Source: Motiliproteus sp041586735 (GTDB taxonomy: Bacteria > Pseudomonadota > Gammaproteobacteria > Pseudomonadales > Balneatricaceae). From it: a DNA stretch of 64,000 nucleotides. Made by a program: the position numbers and the translations under genes. The stretch is from contig JBFGZQ010000014.1 of assembly GCA_041586735.1 (NCBI GenBank), positions 29,041-93,040 of the forward strand, written 5' to 3'. Shown here in pieces: positions 8,536 to 18,291 of this stretch (position 1 is its first letter; each line of letters opens with the position of its first letter). The notes beneath the pieces are model-generated. The model saw only the letters and a program-made list of their open reading frames with translations, did not search any database and had not been told where the DNA came from.

Positions 8536-9282
8536 CTACACGCCCTGGCTGTCGGGCAACGCCCAATCTAGCCCGTCCAACACCAGATCAGCACAGCAGT
8601 CACCCTCCCCCGCGGCCGCCAAGAACCGCTCGGCGTCCCCCCCTGCAACCAATAGACGCGCCTGCCTGCCTAACAATTTCGGCACATCAGCCACCACCCG
8701 TTGCGCCAATGCCGCCAGCATCAACTCAATTCCGTGCCCCACCGCCTCTTCCGTACTACGACCCGGTCGCGTATCAAACCGATCCTCAACCTCTATGGGT
8801 AGGTGGATCTGGCGGGTATTACTCAGCAACCCGCGGCGCATCAACCGCAGTCCAGGTGCGATATAGCCACCCAGATGTTGCCCCCTCGCATCAACATAGT
8901 CCACGGTTACCGCACTGCCGCAATCCACCACACAACAGCCTCCTGGACCTCGATTAAACCCTGCCAGCATCGCTAACCAGCGATCTGCACCCATCGTCTT
9001 GAAGTTCACATAGCTGTTAGTGACGCCCGCCTGGGCAGATTGAGACCGTGCCTGTTCAGCGACGACGGACCATTGTCGCCGACAATACTCCAGCACTAAC
9101 TGCTCAGCCTCGGTAGAGGTCACCGACACAAAGCGCACTCGCTGCGGCCGATCAAGCCACCCCCAATGCTGCTGAAGCTGCATCGCATTAAGCGCTGCGG
9201 TATCAATAGAACCACACTGCGACCCCTGCGGGGTCCTATACCGCCATTTAAGACGGGTATTACCCATATCGATATCAAGCAT
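8536..9282 (-). CDS. coaX: type III pantothenate kinase
   Basis: Phosphorylates pantothenate in the first step of coenzyme A synthesis. The 248 residues show the ASKHA-fold motifs of CoaX: DMGNTRLKWR at residues 5-14 (phosphate 1), MGADRWLAML, and VDCGSAVTVDYVD (phosphate 2) followed by GGYIAPGLRLM. Length matches the family. It overlaps the end of birA by 8 bp, the common coaX-birA arrangement in gammaproteobacteria that lack coaA. Confidence 0.95.
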   Translation of the reverse strand: MLDIDMGNTRLKWRYRTPQGSQCGSIDTAALNAMQLQQHWGWLDRPQRVRFVSVTSTEAEQLVLEYCRRQWSVVAEQARSQSAQAGVTNSYVNFKTMGADRWLAMLAGFNRGPGGCCVVDCGSAVTVDYVDARGQHLGGYIAPGLRLMRRGLLSNTRQIHLPIEVEDRFDTRPGRSTEEAVGHGIELMLAALAQRVVADVPKLLGRQARLLVAGGDAERFLAAAGEGDCCADLVLDGLDWALPDSQGV

Positions 9283-10255
9283 CTGCGAGCGGACGGAGAC
9301 TCAACTCCCCTCCGTGATACGCCTTTATTCCCGCATCCGTTGCCAGCAATAATGCCCCTTTCGCATCCACCCCAAGACACTCGCCCTGCTGCGAAAAACT
9401 CTCGGTCGCCAAGCGTACCTGCTGCCCCTGATGGGCGTTATGCTGCTGCCACTCATCTCGAAAAGCGCTAAAACCCTGCTTCTCAAAGCGCTGCAATGCG
9501 GGTAGCAGTGCATTAAGCACGGCTGCCAGGACCCGGTTACGGTCCAGCGGCTCAGCCTTAATCCGCTGCAGATCGGTCCAAGGCTGATCCAGATCGGATG
9601 CGGCAACCTCCGGCATCGCAACATTGATACCCGCCCCGATCACCACCTGACACTGTCCTGAGGCATCACCGCTCATCTCCAGCAACACCCCGGCCAGCTT
9701 GCGCCCCTGATAGAGCAGATCGTTGGGCCACTTCAGCTGCACACCTGCGATCCCCATCTCGGCCAAGCCGTTGCGCAACGCCAAGCCGACCACCAGGCTC
9801 AACCCCTCGAGCGCGGCAGCGCCACCACTAAAAGACCAGGTCAGGGAAAAATACAGATTACGCGCAAAAGGACTGACCCAGACCCGCCCACGCCGCCCAC
9901 GCCCCGCCGTCTGTTGCTCAGCAACATAGAGCCGACCATGGCAATTGCCCAACTGCGCCTCCGCCGCGGCCAGCTTATTGGTCGAATCCAGGGTTAACGC
10001 CAGCTCGACATGGGTGAGCTCGGCCGCGACCGCTGGCGTTAACTGTGACTCAAACACGCTGCGTTCGAGTAGATTGATACCGCCCGGAATCCGATAGCCC
10101 CGCCCCTTCACGGAATGACAATCAAGCCCCAATGAGGGTAGCTTTTTTAACTGCTTCCAGACAGCCGCCCGGCTGACCCCCTGGGCTTCCCCCAGAGATT
10201 CGCCGGAATGAAATTCGCCATCGGCCAACAGCGTCAATAAGGTCTGCAGGCTCAC
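9275..10255 (-). CDS. birA: biotin-protein ligase / biotin operon repressor
   Basis: Makes biotinyl-AMP and attaches biotin to carboxyl carrier protein. The 326 residues have an N-terminal winged helix (about 1-60, with GVSRAAVWKQLKKL), so repression of biotin genes is likely as well. The catalytic loop TAGRGRRGRVWVSP is near residue 117, KWPNDLLYQGRKLAGVL follows, and the protein ends with a small C-terminal domain. The start is GTG and overlaps the folA stop by 4 bp (GTGA). Confidence 0.96.
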   Translation of the reverse strand: MSLQTLLTLLADGEFHSGESLGEAQGVSRAAVWKQLKKLPSLGLDCHSVKGRGYRIPGGINLLERSVFESQLTPAVAAELTHVELALTLDSTNKLAAAEAQLGNCHGRLYVAEQQTAGRGRRGRVWVSPFARNLYFSLTWSFSGGAAALEGLSLVVGLALRNGLAEMGIAGVQLKWPNDLLYQGRKLAGVLLEMSGDASGQCQVVIGAGINVAMPEVAASDLDQPWTDLQRIKAEPLDRNRVLAAVLNALLPALQRFEKQGFSAFRDEWQQHNAHQGQQVRLATESFSQQGECLGVDAKGALLLATDAGIKAYHGGELSLRPLADA

Positions 10256-10767
10256 CCTCGGACCTCGCTGCGATCGAAAACGATAAAGCTATAGGAATAG
10301 GGATTCGGCGCAACGGCCTCGAAATCTTGACGCGAGACGGGCTGCCAGTCGCAAAGATCCACCTCAGGAAAACGAGCATCGCCCTCAACCTGGTGATGCA
10401 CCTGAGTCAGATAAAGGCGCTGCGCCATCGGTAACGCCTGGGCATAGAGCTCGGCCCCGCCAATCACCAAGGCCTCGTCAACTCCCTTAAGTGCAGAAAC
10501 CCGCTGCGCCTGGGCGATGGCTTGCGGCAGCGAGTGAGCAACGCTAACCCCCTCAAGCTGATAATCTGGATCACGGCTAACCACAATACTGGTACGCCCC
10601 GGCAACGGCCGCCCGATCGACTCATAGGTCTTGCGGCCCATGATAATCACCTTCCCCAGAGTCACCGATTTGAAATATTTAAGATCCTCCGGTAGATACC
10701 AGGGCAGGGCATTCTCTCGCCCAATAACCCGATTCTCCGCCTGAGCCACGATCAGCGCCAAACGCAT
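10252..10767 (-). CDS. folA: dihydrofolate reductase
   Basis: Reduces dihydrofolate to tetrahydrofolate with NADPH. The 171 residues carry the family motifs: N-terminal AQAENRVIGRENALPW, the LPEDLKYFKS segment with the acidic substrate-binding residue, VIIMGRKTYESIGRPLPGR for cofactor binding, and VIGGAELYAQAL. AAGGAGG precedes the ATG. It sits next to thyA, whose reaction consumes methylene-THF and yields DHF, and before birA. Confidence 0.97.
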   Translation of the reverse strand: MRLALIVAQAENRVIGRENALPWYLPEDLKYFKSVTLGKVIIMGRKTYESIGRPLPGRTSIVVSRDPDYQLEGVSVAHSLPQAIAQAQRVSALKGVDEALVIGGAELYAQALPMAQRLYLTQVHHQVEGDARFPEVDLCDWQPVSRQDFEAVAPNPYSYSFIVFDRSEVRG

Positions 10768-10804
10768 ACAACCTCCTTAAAACCCTAGGGCTAGACAGCA
10801 TAGA

Positions 10805-11599
10805 TTAAACAGCTATGGGCGCCGAGATATGGGCATGGCTGTGGTAGCCCAACAGCTCAAAGTCCTCAAAGGTAAAGGCGAACAGATCTTTCACCTCAGG
10901 ATTGAGCCTCATCACCGGCAGACTCAGCGGCTCGCGGGACAGCTGCAACTCCGCCTGCTCTAGATGATTGGCATACAGATGCGCGTCACCGAAGGTATGG
11001 ACAAAATCGCCCGGCTGTAAACCACAGACCTGCGCCAGCATCAGCGTCAGCAACGCGTAGGACGCTATATTAAAGGGCACGCCTAAAAAGACATCGGCGC
11101 TGCGCTGATAGAGCTGACAGGATAGCTTGCCTTCGCTGACATAGAACTGAAACAGCGTATGACAGGGTGGCAAGGCCATTTTATTCACTTCGGGTACATT
11201 CCAGGCACTGACGATCAACCGCCGTGAATCAGGATTGGCTTTAATTTGCTCGATCAGCAACGCAATTTGATCGACGCTACCGCCGTCCGGGGTAGGCCAG
11301 GAGCGCCACTGATGTCCGTAAACCGGACCCAGGTCGCCCTTAGCATCCGCCCATTCATCCCAGATCTTCACCCCATGGTCATTGAGGTATTTAATATTGG
11401 TATCGCCCTGCAGAAACCACAGCAGCTCGTAAATAATCGAGCGCAGGTGGCATTTTTTGGTCGTGACCAGCGGAAAACCGGCTGCCAGATCAAAGCGCAT
11501 CTGGTGACCAAAGACACTCAGGGTCCCGGTACCGGTGCGATCGCCTTTGAATACGCCGTTATCACGGATGTGACGCATGAGCTGCAGATACTGCTGCAT
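10805..11599 (-). CDS. thyA: thymidylate synthase
   Basis: Methylates dUMP to dTMP using methylene-tetrahydrofolate. From the ATG at 11599 (preceded by AGGGGG) the product is 264 residues, exactly the E. coli length; an in-frame codon 69 bp upstream gives an extension without family support. Seen: DRTGTGTLSVFGHQMRFDL, the catalytic Cys in LPPCHTLFQFYV, and a C-terminus HAHISAPIAV. It starts 4 bp after the lgt stop. Confidence 0.97.
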   Translation of the reverse strand: MQQYLQLMRHIRDNGVFKGDRTGTGTLSVFGHQMRFDLAAGFPLVTTKKCHLRSIIYELLWFLQGDTNIKYLNDHGVKIWDEWADAKGDLGPVYGHQWRSWPTPDGGSVDQIALLIEQIKANPDSRRLIVSAWNVPEVNKMALPPCHTLFQFYVSEGKLSCQLYQRSADVFLGVPFNIASYALLTLMLAQVCGLQPGDFVHTFGDAHLYANHLEQAELQLSREPLSLPVMRLNPEVKDLFAFTFEDFELLGYHSHAHISAPIAV

Positions 11600-11603
11600 G
11601 CAA

Positions 11604-12410
11604 TTACCCCCTACCTTGTGGTGGCTGAACCGCGCTGCTGCGATAAGCCCAAAACATAAATACCGCACCGATCAGGACCATCGGCAATGACAACAGCTGC
11701 CCCATCGTCAGCCAATCGAACGCGATATAGCCTAGGTGCTCATCCGGCTGACGCGCAAACTCGACTACAAACCTAAAACAGCCATAACAGATCAGAAACA
11801 GGCCCGACACCGACATCGCCGGACGAGGCTTGGCCGAGAACCACCACAGCAGGCAGAACAACACCAGCCCCTCCAGTGCCAACTGGTAGAGCTGTGAGGG
11901 GTGTCGCGCTAACTCGTCGGCGCGCGGAAAGCGCATTCCCCAGGGCAAGTCCGTGGCTCGCCCCCAGAGTTCGCCGCCGATAAAGTTACCCAGCCTCCCG
12001 AGTCCCAGTCCGATCGGCACCAAGGGCGCGACAAAATCGGCCACCCCGAACAGGGTTTTGTGATATTTTCGCGAAAACAGCAGGATCGCAGCTACCACCC
12101 CCAACAGACCACCATGAAACGCCATCCCCCCTTCCCAGACGGCGAACAGCCATAGCGGCTCGCTCAGGAAACGCTCGAAGTTATAGAACAACACGTAGCC
12201 CATCCGCCCACCCAGTACCACACCCAGGCCGCAGTAGAAAATCAGATCAGCGACCTGCTCCCGGGTCCAGCCAGAACCTGGCAGGGCGGCGCGACGATTG
12301 GCCAGCCACCAGGCAGCCATAAAACCGCCCAGATACATCAGCCCATACCAATGTATCTTCAGCGGCCCCAGCTGCAGGGCGACTGGATCGATCTGCGGGT
12401 ACGTCAACAC
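11604..12410 (-). CDS. lgt: phosphatidylglycerol-prolipoprotein diacylglyceryl transferase
   Basis: Inner-membrane enzyme that adds diacylglycerol to the lipobox Cys, the first step of lipoprotein maturation. The 268 residues form about seven membrane helices and contain the family motif GLGRLGNFIGGELWGR and the HGGLLGV segment with the essential His. The start is GTG with AGGAGGG upstream. lgt-thyA is a widely conserved pair. Confidence 0.96.
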   Translation of the reverse strand: MLTYPQIDPVALQLGPLKIHWYGLMYLGGFMAAWWLANRRAALPGSGWTREQVADLIFYCGLGVVLGGRMGYVLFYNFERFLSEPLWLFAVWEGGMAFHGGLLGVVAAILLFSRKYHKTLFGVADFVAPLVPIGLGLGRLGNFIGGELWGRATDLPWGMRFPRADELARHPSQLYQLALEGLVLFCLLWWFSAKPRPAMSVSGLFLICYGCFRFVVEFARQPDEHLGYIAFDWLTMGQLLSLPMVLIGAVFMFWAYRSSAVQPPQGRG

Positions 12411-12466
12411 GCGGGTAGCCCTCCTCTAAATATCACGCTAAAAGCATCTAAATGATTATTCGATCC

Positions 12467-13267
12467 CTAACCCGCGGACAGCGCCGTACTGAGAAAGCGG
12501 ATGCCTACCAGCAGCAGCAACACCGCAAACGCACGCTTAAGGGTTCGCTCGGGTAATGCATGCGCCAGCTGCGCGCCATAACGGGCACACCAGGCACTGG
12601 TCAGGACGATACCCACAAAAGCGGGTAGATAGACGTAGCCTAGGCTCCACTCCATTAGCGCAGGATGATCCCAACCTTGCTGCATATTAACCAAGGCACC
12701 GGTAATCGCGATCGGTAGGCCACAGGCCGCCGAGGTGCCGATTGCCTGCTGGATGCGGACGTTGCACCAGCTCAGATAAGGGGTGGTCATAGACCCCCCA
12801 CCGATACCGAACAGCGCGGAGCCATAACCGATCAGACTACCGACCAGACCCAACCCAAAGCGTTTAGGCACCTGCCTGGCGGGTTTAGGCTTTAGCCCCA
12901 GTCCCATCTGAATGGCGATTAAAATAGCAAAACAACCGATCAATAACTGCAGCACCGGACCACTGAGCTGAGCAGCGGTTTTAACCCCTAGGATAGCGCC
13001 GATGATGATGCCCACCGCCAACGGCTTAAAGATATCCCAGCGCACGCCCTGCTTCAGATGATGGGTGCGCACCGAGCTGAGCGAGGTGACCACTATCGTC
13101 GCCAACGAGGTCCCGACGGCCACATGGGTCAGCACTTCGGGCGACATCCCCTGTACCCCAAAGCTGAACACTAGCACCGGAACGATGATCAATCCGCCAC
13201 CAATACCGAATAAGCCGGCGATCAGACCCGCGCAAGCACCAAGAACAAGATAAGAGAGAAGCAGCAC
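12467..13267 (-). CDS. TauE/SafE-family membrane permease
   Basis: 266 residues with about eight membrane helices and two internally repeated halves, each with a Gly-rich motif (GLFGIGGGLIIVPV near residue 20 and SALFGIGGGSMTTP near 155). This is the TauE/SafE (DUF81) pattern; members move sulfur oxyanions or organic anions out of the cell, but the substrate here is unknown. The start is GTG. It is divergent from the NRDE gene and upstream of lgt. Confidence 0.85.
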   Translation of the reverse strand: MLLLSYLVLGACAGLIAGLFGIGGGLIIVPVLVFSFGVQGMSPEVLTHVAVGTSLATIVVTSLSSVRTHHLKQGVRWDIFKPLAVGIIIGAILGVKTAAQLSGPVLQLLIGCFAILIAIQMGLGLKPKPARQVPKRFGLGLVGSLIGYGSALFGIGGGSMTTPYLSWCNVRIQQAIGTSAACGLPIAITGALVNMQQGWDHPALMEWSLGYVYLPAFVGIVLTSAWCARYGAQLAHALPERTLKRAFAVLLLLVGIRFLSTALSAG

Positions 13268-13281
13268 AATAGATGCCTAAA

Positions 13282-13310
13282 TTGTGAGGAGTTTAAAAGG
13301 CGGCTATTAT
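13282..13310 (+). promoter_or_regulatory. promoter of the NRDE-protein gene
   Basis: TTGTGA, 17 bp, TATTAT, ending 37 bp before the ATG at 13348. Good boxes with ideal spacing in the short divergent region. Confidence 0.6.
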
Positions 13311-13347
13311 CACTCAAATTTACGCTTATTGGCTAGGTCAACCACAG

Positions 13348-14112
13348 ATGTGTCTGATTCTGTTTGCTTACAAGGCTCACCCTCGCTACTCCTTGATCGT
13401 CGCCGCCAACCGCGATGAGTTTTATAACCGCCCGACCCGTCGCCTCGACTTCTGGCCCGAAGCCCCCCGACTACTGGCAGGCCAAGACCTTGAACAGGGC
13501 GGCACCTGGCTCGGCAGCACCCGCACGGGTCGCTTTGCCGCCGTCACCAATGTTCGTGAAGGATTTAGTCAGGGCCATACTCGACTACTGTCGCGTGGTC
13601 GCCTGCCACTGGATTACCTGCTGGGTGACCAGCCTGCGCTAGACTATCTGGCCGCACTGGAACCTCAAGCCCACCTCTATGCCGGTTACAACCTGTTACT
13701 AGGCGACCTCGATGGCCTCTACTACGGCTCCAATCGCAACCAGCAACAGCCGCAACCCCTAAGCCCTGGGGTGTACGGACTCAGTAACGCTACGCTCGAC
13801 TCACCCTGGCCCAAGGTCGCGCAAGGCACTCAGGCACTGCAACAACTGATTAACAGCGACAACATCTCTGCTGAAGCGCTTTTTAGACTGCTACAGCAGC
13901 GCGATATTCCCGCAGATGACCAGCTGCCCGATACCGGTATCGGACTGGAATGGGAGCGGCGGCTCGGCGCACGCTTCATCGAGAGCAACGCATACGGCAC
14001 CCGTTCTAGCCTGATTATGCTCGGCGAGCATGACGGCAGCTACCAGATTCACGAGCAGAGCTATACCCCGCACTGGGAAAAACCCAAAAGCTACTACTTT
14101 TCAATTGAATAA
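13348..14112 (+). CDS. NRDE (TANGO2-like) family protein
   Basis: 254 residues starting MCLILFAYKAHPRYSLIVAA with the name-giving NRDEFYNRPT motif at about residues 23-32, then GGTWLGSTRTGRFAAVTNVR. This matches the NRDE/TANGO2 family, an Ntn-hydrolase-like fold found in bacteria and eukaryotes; a role in haem or lipid handling has been proposed for eukaryotic members. The bacterial function is not settled. It stands alone between the permease and an orphan kinase gene. Confidence 0.88.
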   Translation: MCLILFAYKAHPRYSLIVAANRDEFYNRPTRRLDFWPEAPRLLAGQDLEQGGTWLGSTRTGRFAAVTNVREGFSQGHTRLLSRGRLPLDYLLGDQPALDYLAALEPQAHLYAGYNLLLGDLDGLYYGSNRNQQQPQPLSPGVYGLSNATLDSPWPKVAQGTQALQQLINSDNISAEALFRLLQQRDIPADDQLPDTGIGLEWERRLGARFIESNAYGTRSSLIMLGEHDGSYQIHEQSYTPHWEKPKSYYFSIE

Positions 14113-14180
14113 CTCTTTTATACTGTGCGCTTAGCAGAACCCCGACTAGACTGATTGCTCCATGGAGACCCGCACGCAGC

Positions 14181-16142
14181 ATGCCGAACAACGCCTCTCG
14201 ACAATGCCCGCCCATTCAACAGCTACTATGGCGTTCTTACGTCGGCAGCACGCTGATTCCATTGATTTTTGTCGAGATTCTATTTTTGCTGGCGTACTTC
14301 ACCGCCACCGATCAACTCAGCGAGCGCTACAAGGCATCGCTGGAACAACAGGCCGCTTTCCACCAGCTGTCGCTGAGCCGTATTCAGGCACAGGAGATCA
14401 ACAAGGCGCTCGATACACTCCTGCCCGATCAACTCAAACAGGCTTACAACCCAATCGCCACCCCCGATCTGATGGCACGTCTGAAGCACAGCAATAGCTT
14501 CCAGCTCAGCAATAACAAGTACTACCAGATTTTTATCGAACATGAGGGCAATATCTATCGGATTGACACCCTGGAGCGACTCAAGAGTGCCAACAACCCC
14601 TTTTTGGCCCACCTGGGCGCGATCGATAGCAGCCTGGAGGGCCATGCCAGCCTGGCCCCGTTGCAACTACTGACCTGGACCCCCATCCCGATCACCGGCT
14701 GGCAACTGCTGACCCTATCCTCCGCATCGACTCCCGCACACCTGTTAGAACAGGGTACCGATCAGATCAGCTCCATCCTGTTCTGGACCGTTGGTATGCT
14801 AACCCTGATCTGCCTATTAGTCCTATTGTTCACCCATCGCCAAGCCAAGCTACTGGGGCAGCGCATCACCCGCCCGCTCAATGACATCAACGCCATGATC
14901 AGCCAGATAGGTGCGGGGCACTACCAACCCGAACGCCCCACTATCAATATCAACGAGATCAACAGCTCCGCAGTCGGACTCAGTAAAATGGGGTATGACC
15001 TGGGCCAAGCCCGCAGAGAGCTGATAGACGCCCAGGATAGCTTATTACAGGTCAATTCCGAGCTAGAGCTCAGAGTCGAGGAGCGCACCACCGAGCTGGT
15101 TGATGCCAACGAGCGACTAAAACAAGACAAGCAGCAACTCGAAGTCCTCTACCAGCAACTTAAACAGGCTCAAATTCAATTACTGGAATCGGAGAAGATG
15201 GCCTCCATCGGCCTGTTGGCAGCGGGAGTTGCTCACGAGATCAACAACCCCATGACCTACATCATTGCCAACTTTATGGCGATGCAAGAGTACTGTGATG
15301 ACCTGCTCAGGCTTATAGAACGCCAACAACAACTGGTCGCCGACTCTGCCCAGGATGACGCTCAGGCGCTGTTAAAAGAGATGGACTTTGACTATATGCG
15401 CGCCGATATCCCGGTATTGATCCGCCAGTCTCTAGAGGGGGCGGATCGCGTCAAACAGATCGTCCAGGGGTTGCGTGATTTCTCCCATACGGGCCAGCAA
15501 GATTGGGAGCGTAGTGACCTGCATGACGGTTTGAACACCACCCTTAAAGTCGCCCACAATGCAATCAAACACAAAGCCAAAGTAATTAAAGATTTTGAAC
15601 AGATCCCCACCATTGACTGCTTGCCTTCACAGCTCAACCAGGTATTTCTAAACCTGTTGGTCAATGCGGCACAATCGATAAAAGAGCAGGGCAGCATCCA
15701 CATCCATACGTACCAGGAGCAGGACTGGGTACGCATCGATATCAGCGACGATGGTCAAGGAATAGACCCTAAGCATCTGAGCAATATCTTCGATCCATTC
15801 TACACCACCAAACCGGTTGGCGAAGGTACCGGACTAGGGCTGGCACTGTCCTTCAACATCATCAAAGCGCACCATGGCAGAATCGACGTCGAAAGCACGC
15901 TGGGCAAGGGCACCACGTTTAGCCTGTGGCTACCCATCGAACAACATGAGGCACCACAAGCCCTGAAACTGAGTCAAAAATCAACCGAACAGGATCAAGA
16001 ACAGCTTAAGACTGCAACTGTGGGCGCGACAACCGCCCCAGTCCGGCATCCACGAGCATCTGCCCCAGCGCCTGTTGCACCGACTGAGGATCATCAAAAC
16101 TCAGCGCGGTATCCAAAAATAGCTGCGCCTGATCCAGGGTAA
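14181..16142 (+). CDS. orphan membrane sensor histidine kinase
   Basis: 653 residues. Membrane helix about 21-42, periplasmic sensor region about 43-205, second helix about 209-229, HAMP about 230-285, a coiled coil to about 335, then HisKA with phospho-acceptor His352 in GVAHEINNPM. The ATPase domain has an N box (NQVFLNLLVNAAQSI), G1 (DDGQGID) and G2 (GEGTGLGLALS). No receiver domain and no response regulator is adjacent, so the partner is unknown. The last 45 or so codons, rich in Ala and Pro, run antisense through the end of ptsP (137-bp convergent overlap); a usual kinase of this type would stop soon after FSLWLPIEQ. Confidence 0.9.
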   Translation: MPNNASRQCPPIQQLLWRSYVGSTLIPLIFVEILFLLAYFTATDQLSERYKASLEQQAAFHQLSLSRIQAQEINKALDTLLPDQLKQAYNPIATPDLMARLKHSNSFQLSNNKYYQIFIEHEGNIYRIDTLERLKSANNPFLAHLGAIDSSLEGHASLAPLQLLTWTPIPITGWQLLTLSSASTPAHLLEQGTDQISSILFWTVGMLTLICLLVLLFTHRQAKLLGQRITRPLNDINAMISQIGAGHYQPERPTININEINSSAVGLSKMGYDLGQARRELIDAQDSLLQVNSELELRVEERTTELVDANERLKQDKQQLEVLYQQLKQAQIQLLESEKMASIGLLAAGVAHEINNPMTYIIANFMAMQEYCDDLLRLIERQQQLVADSAQDDAQALLKEMDFDYMRADIPVLIRQSLEGADRVKQIVQGLRDFSHTGQQDWERSDLHDGLNTTLKVAHNAIKHKAKVIKDFEQIPTIDCLPSQLNQVFLNLLVNAAQSIKEQGSIHIHTYQEQDWVRIDISDDGQGIDPKHLSNIFDPFYTTKPVGEGTGLGLALSFNIIKAHHGRIDVESTLGKGTTFSLWLPIEQHEAPQALKLSQKSTEQDQEQLKTATVGATTAPVRHPRASAPAPVAPTEDHQNSARYPKIAAPDPG

Positions 16143-18291
16143 TGCCGCGAATGGCAGACTTCACCTTGCCCAAGCGGGTAGAACTCATCGACAGCATATC
16201 GTAGCCCATCGCCAGCATCAGAATGGCACCGACCGGATCACCAGCCAGCTCGCCGCAAATACTGACCTGCACGTTCTCTTTATGCGCTTCGACTACGATC
16301 TGCAACAACGCCGCCAACACGGCAGGGTGGTAACTGTTATACAGACTCGCCACTCGGGGGTTGTTACGATCCACAGCTAGTAGATATTGGGTCAGGTCAT
16401 TACTACCCACCGACAGAAAATCGACCCGGCGGGCAAAGCTGCGCACCTGGTAAACCGCCGCCGGAACCTCGATCATCACTCCGATCTGCGGTTTCACCAG
16501 CCGACAGCCATCCTCAATCAGCTCTGCAAACGCCTGGTCGATCAGCGCTACCGCCTCATCAATTTCCACCACACTGGAGATCATCGGCAACATGATCCGC
16601 AGGTTATCAAGCCCTTCGCTGGCCTGTAACATCGCCCGCACCTGAACCAAGAATATCTCCGGATGATCCAGCGTCACCCGGATCCCGCGCCAGCCTAATG
16701 ACGAGTTCTGTTCATCGATCGGAAAATAGGGCAGCGACTTATCCCCGCCTATGTCCAGGGTCCGCATCGTTACCGGCCTAGGCGCAAAAGGCAGCAACTG
16801 ACGTCGGTAGCTATCGATCTGTTCCGCCTCGCTGGGAAAAAACTCTTTGATCATAAACGGCACTTCAGAGCGATACAGGCCGACACCTTCAGCACCACGC
16901 ACCAGCGCCAGCGCCACATCGGTCACCAGGCCGGTATTCACACACAGCGGGATATGGTGGCCATCCAGGGTTTCTGCCGGCAGGTCACGCATCTGCTCCA
17001 GCCCCTTGCTGAGCTGTAGTTCCTCACGGATGATGACGTCATAATAGCGATGGAGCTGCTCCGAGGGATTGACGAACAGTCGTCCGGAAAACCCATCGAT
17101 AATCACCGGCTGGTTATGCACCGTGGTGGTCGATAGGTCGACGACACCCATCACGGTAGGAATACCCATCGAACGCGCCAGGATGGCACTGTGCGAATTT
17201 CCAGAACCCGTCACCGAAACCAGACCAACCAACTTGTCGATGGGCACCTCACCCAGCATCGATGCGGTGAGCTCTTCAGCCACCAGCACCACCTGATCGG
17301 GAAACTGAGTAGGGATATTACTGCCATTCTCCTGCAAACAAGACAGCACCCGCCGCCCCAGGTCTTTGATATCCGTGCCGCGCTCGCGCAGATAGAGATC
17401 GTCCATCAGCTCGAATTCACGCACATGACTCTGCACCACCCGGCGTAGCGCACCCTGCGCCCACTGCCCCTGGCGGATCTGCTGCTCGATCTCACCCGCC
17501 AAGGCGTTGTCGTCCAGCATCCGCAGATAGACATCGAACAGCGCCTGCTCCTCGCCTTTCAGCCGCCGAGCAAGGCTGCGTCCCACCACCTTGATATCAT
17601 GCCGAACCCGGCCCAGAGCCTCCCGAAAACGCTGTAACTCTGTATCAATATCGTCGGCCTGCTGATCGGGTACTGCATCAAGATTAGCCAACGGCGCGAT
17701 CACCACGGCGGTACCCACCCCTACCCCGGGAGCACCCGCCACCCCATCGTAACGGGCGTCCTGGCGTACTTGCAGAGAAGAGCCCGCATCCACCCGGAGG
17801 CCGCTCGTCACCTCCCCATGGGCAATAACGCCGGCCAGCTGGGCTGACATCGTGACTAAAAAAGCCTCTTCACTCTCATCAAAACGACGGCGCCGTTTCT
17901 GCTGCACCACCAGCACACCCAGCACCTTGCGCTGATTGATAATCGGCGCACCCAGGAAGGAGTGAAACTGCTCCTCACCCGAACCCACGATAAAGCGATA
18001 GGAGGGATGGGCCGTCACATCTTCAAGATTTAACGGCTCAGCGCGAGCGGCCACCGTTCCCACCACACCCTCGGAGGGCGCCAACCTGATCTTGCCGATA
18101 GCCTCCGGGTTTAAGCCCTCGGTGGCCATCAGTACATATTTTTCGGTTAATGGATCAAACAGATAAACGGAGCAGACTTCGGTGTTCATCATCTGCTGAA
18201 CACGCTTAACAATGATCTCCAGCACGGCACTCAGATCGCCGGCCGCATGAACCTCTTGGAGAATTTTCCGTAATACCGCCAGCATCGACAT
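16006..18291 (-). CDS. ptsP: PTS-Ntr enzyme I (phosphoenolpyruvate-protein phosphotransferase)
   Basis: First enzyme of the nitrogen-related PTS: takes phosphate from PEP and passes it to NPr. About 761 residues: N-terminal GAF domain (1-160) that in E. coli senses glutamine, linker, the enzyme I N-domain with phospho-His near residue 367 in SGNSHSAILARSMG, and the C-terminal PEP-binding barrel with VSICGELAGDP. The ATG at 18291 overlaps the rppH stop by one base (TGATG), the usual rppH-ptsP pair. Its 3' end is overlapped by the convergent kinase gene. Confidence 0.96.
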   Translation of the reverse strand: MSMLAVLRKILQEVHAAGDLSAVLEIIVKRVQQMMNTEVCSVYLFDPLTEKYVLMATEGLNPEAIGKIRLAPSEGVVGTVAARAEPLNLEDVTAHPSYRFIVGSGEEQFHSFLGAPIINQRKVLGVLVVQQKRRRRFDESEEAFLVTMSAQLAGVIAHGEVTSGLRVDAGSSLQVRQDARYDGVAGAPGVGVGTAVVIAPLANLDAVPDQQADDIDTELQRFREALGRVRHDIKVVGRSLARRLKGEEQALFDVYLRMLDDNALAGEIEQQIRQGQWAQGALRRVVQSHVREFELMDDLYLRERGTDIKDLGRRVLSCLQENGSNIPTQFPDQVVLVAEELTASMLGEVPIDKLVGLVSVTGSGNSHSAILARSMGIPTVMGVVDLSTTTVHNQPVIIDGFSGRLFVNPSEQLHRYYDVIIREELQLSKGLEQMRDLPAETLDGHHIPLCVNTGLVTDVALALVRGAEGVGLYRSEVPFMIKEFFPSEAEQIDSYRRQLLPFAPRPVTMRTLDIGGDKSLPYFPIDEQNSSLGWRGIRVTLDHPEIFLVQVRAMLQASEGLDNLRIMLPMISSVVEIDEAVALIDQAFAELIEDGCRLVKPQIGVMIEVPAAVYQVRSFARRVDFLSVGSNDLTQYLLAVDRNNPRVASLYNSYHPAVLAALLQIVVEAHKENVQVSICGELAGDPVGAILMLAMGYDMLSMSSTRLGKVKSAIRGITLDQAQLFLDTALSFDDPQSVQQALGQMLVDAGLGRLSRPQLQS

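Noticed and set aside
10805..11668. Longer thyA start at 11668
   Set aside because: It would overlap lgt by 65 bp and add 23 residues absent in the family; the ATG at 11599 has a good ribosome site and gives 264 residues.
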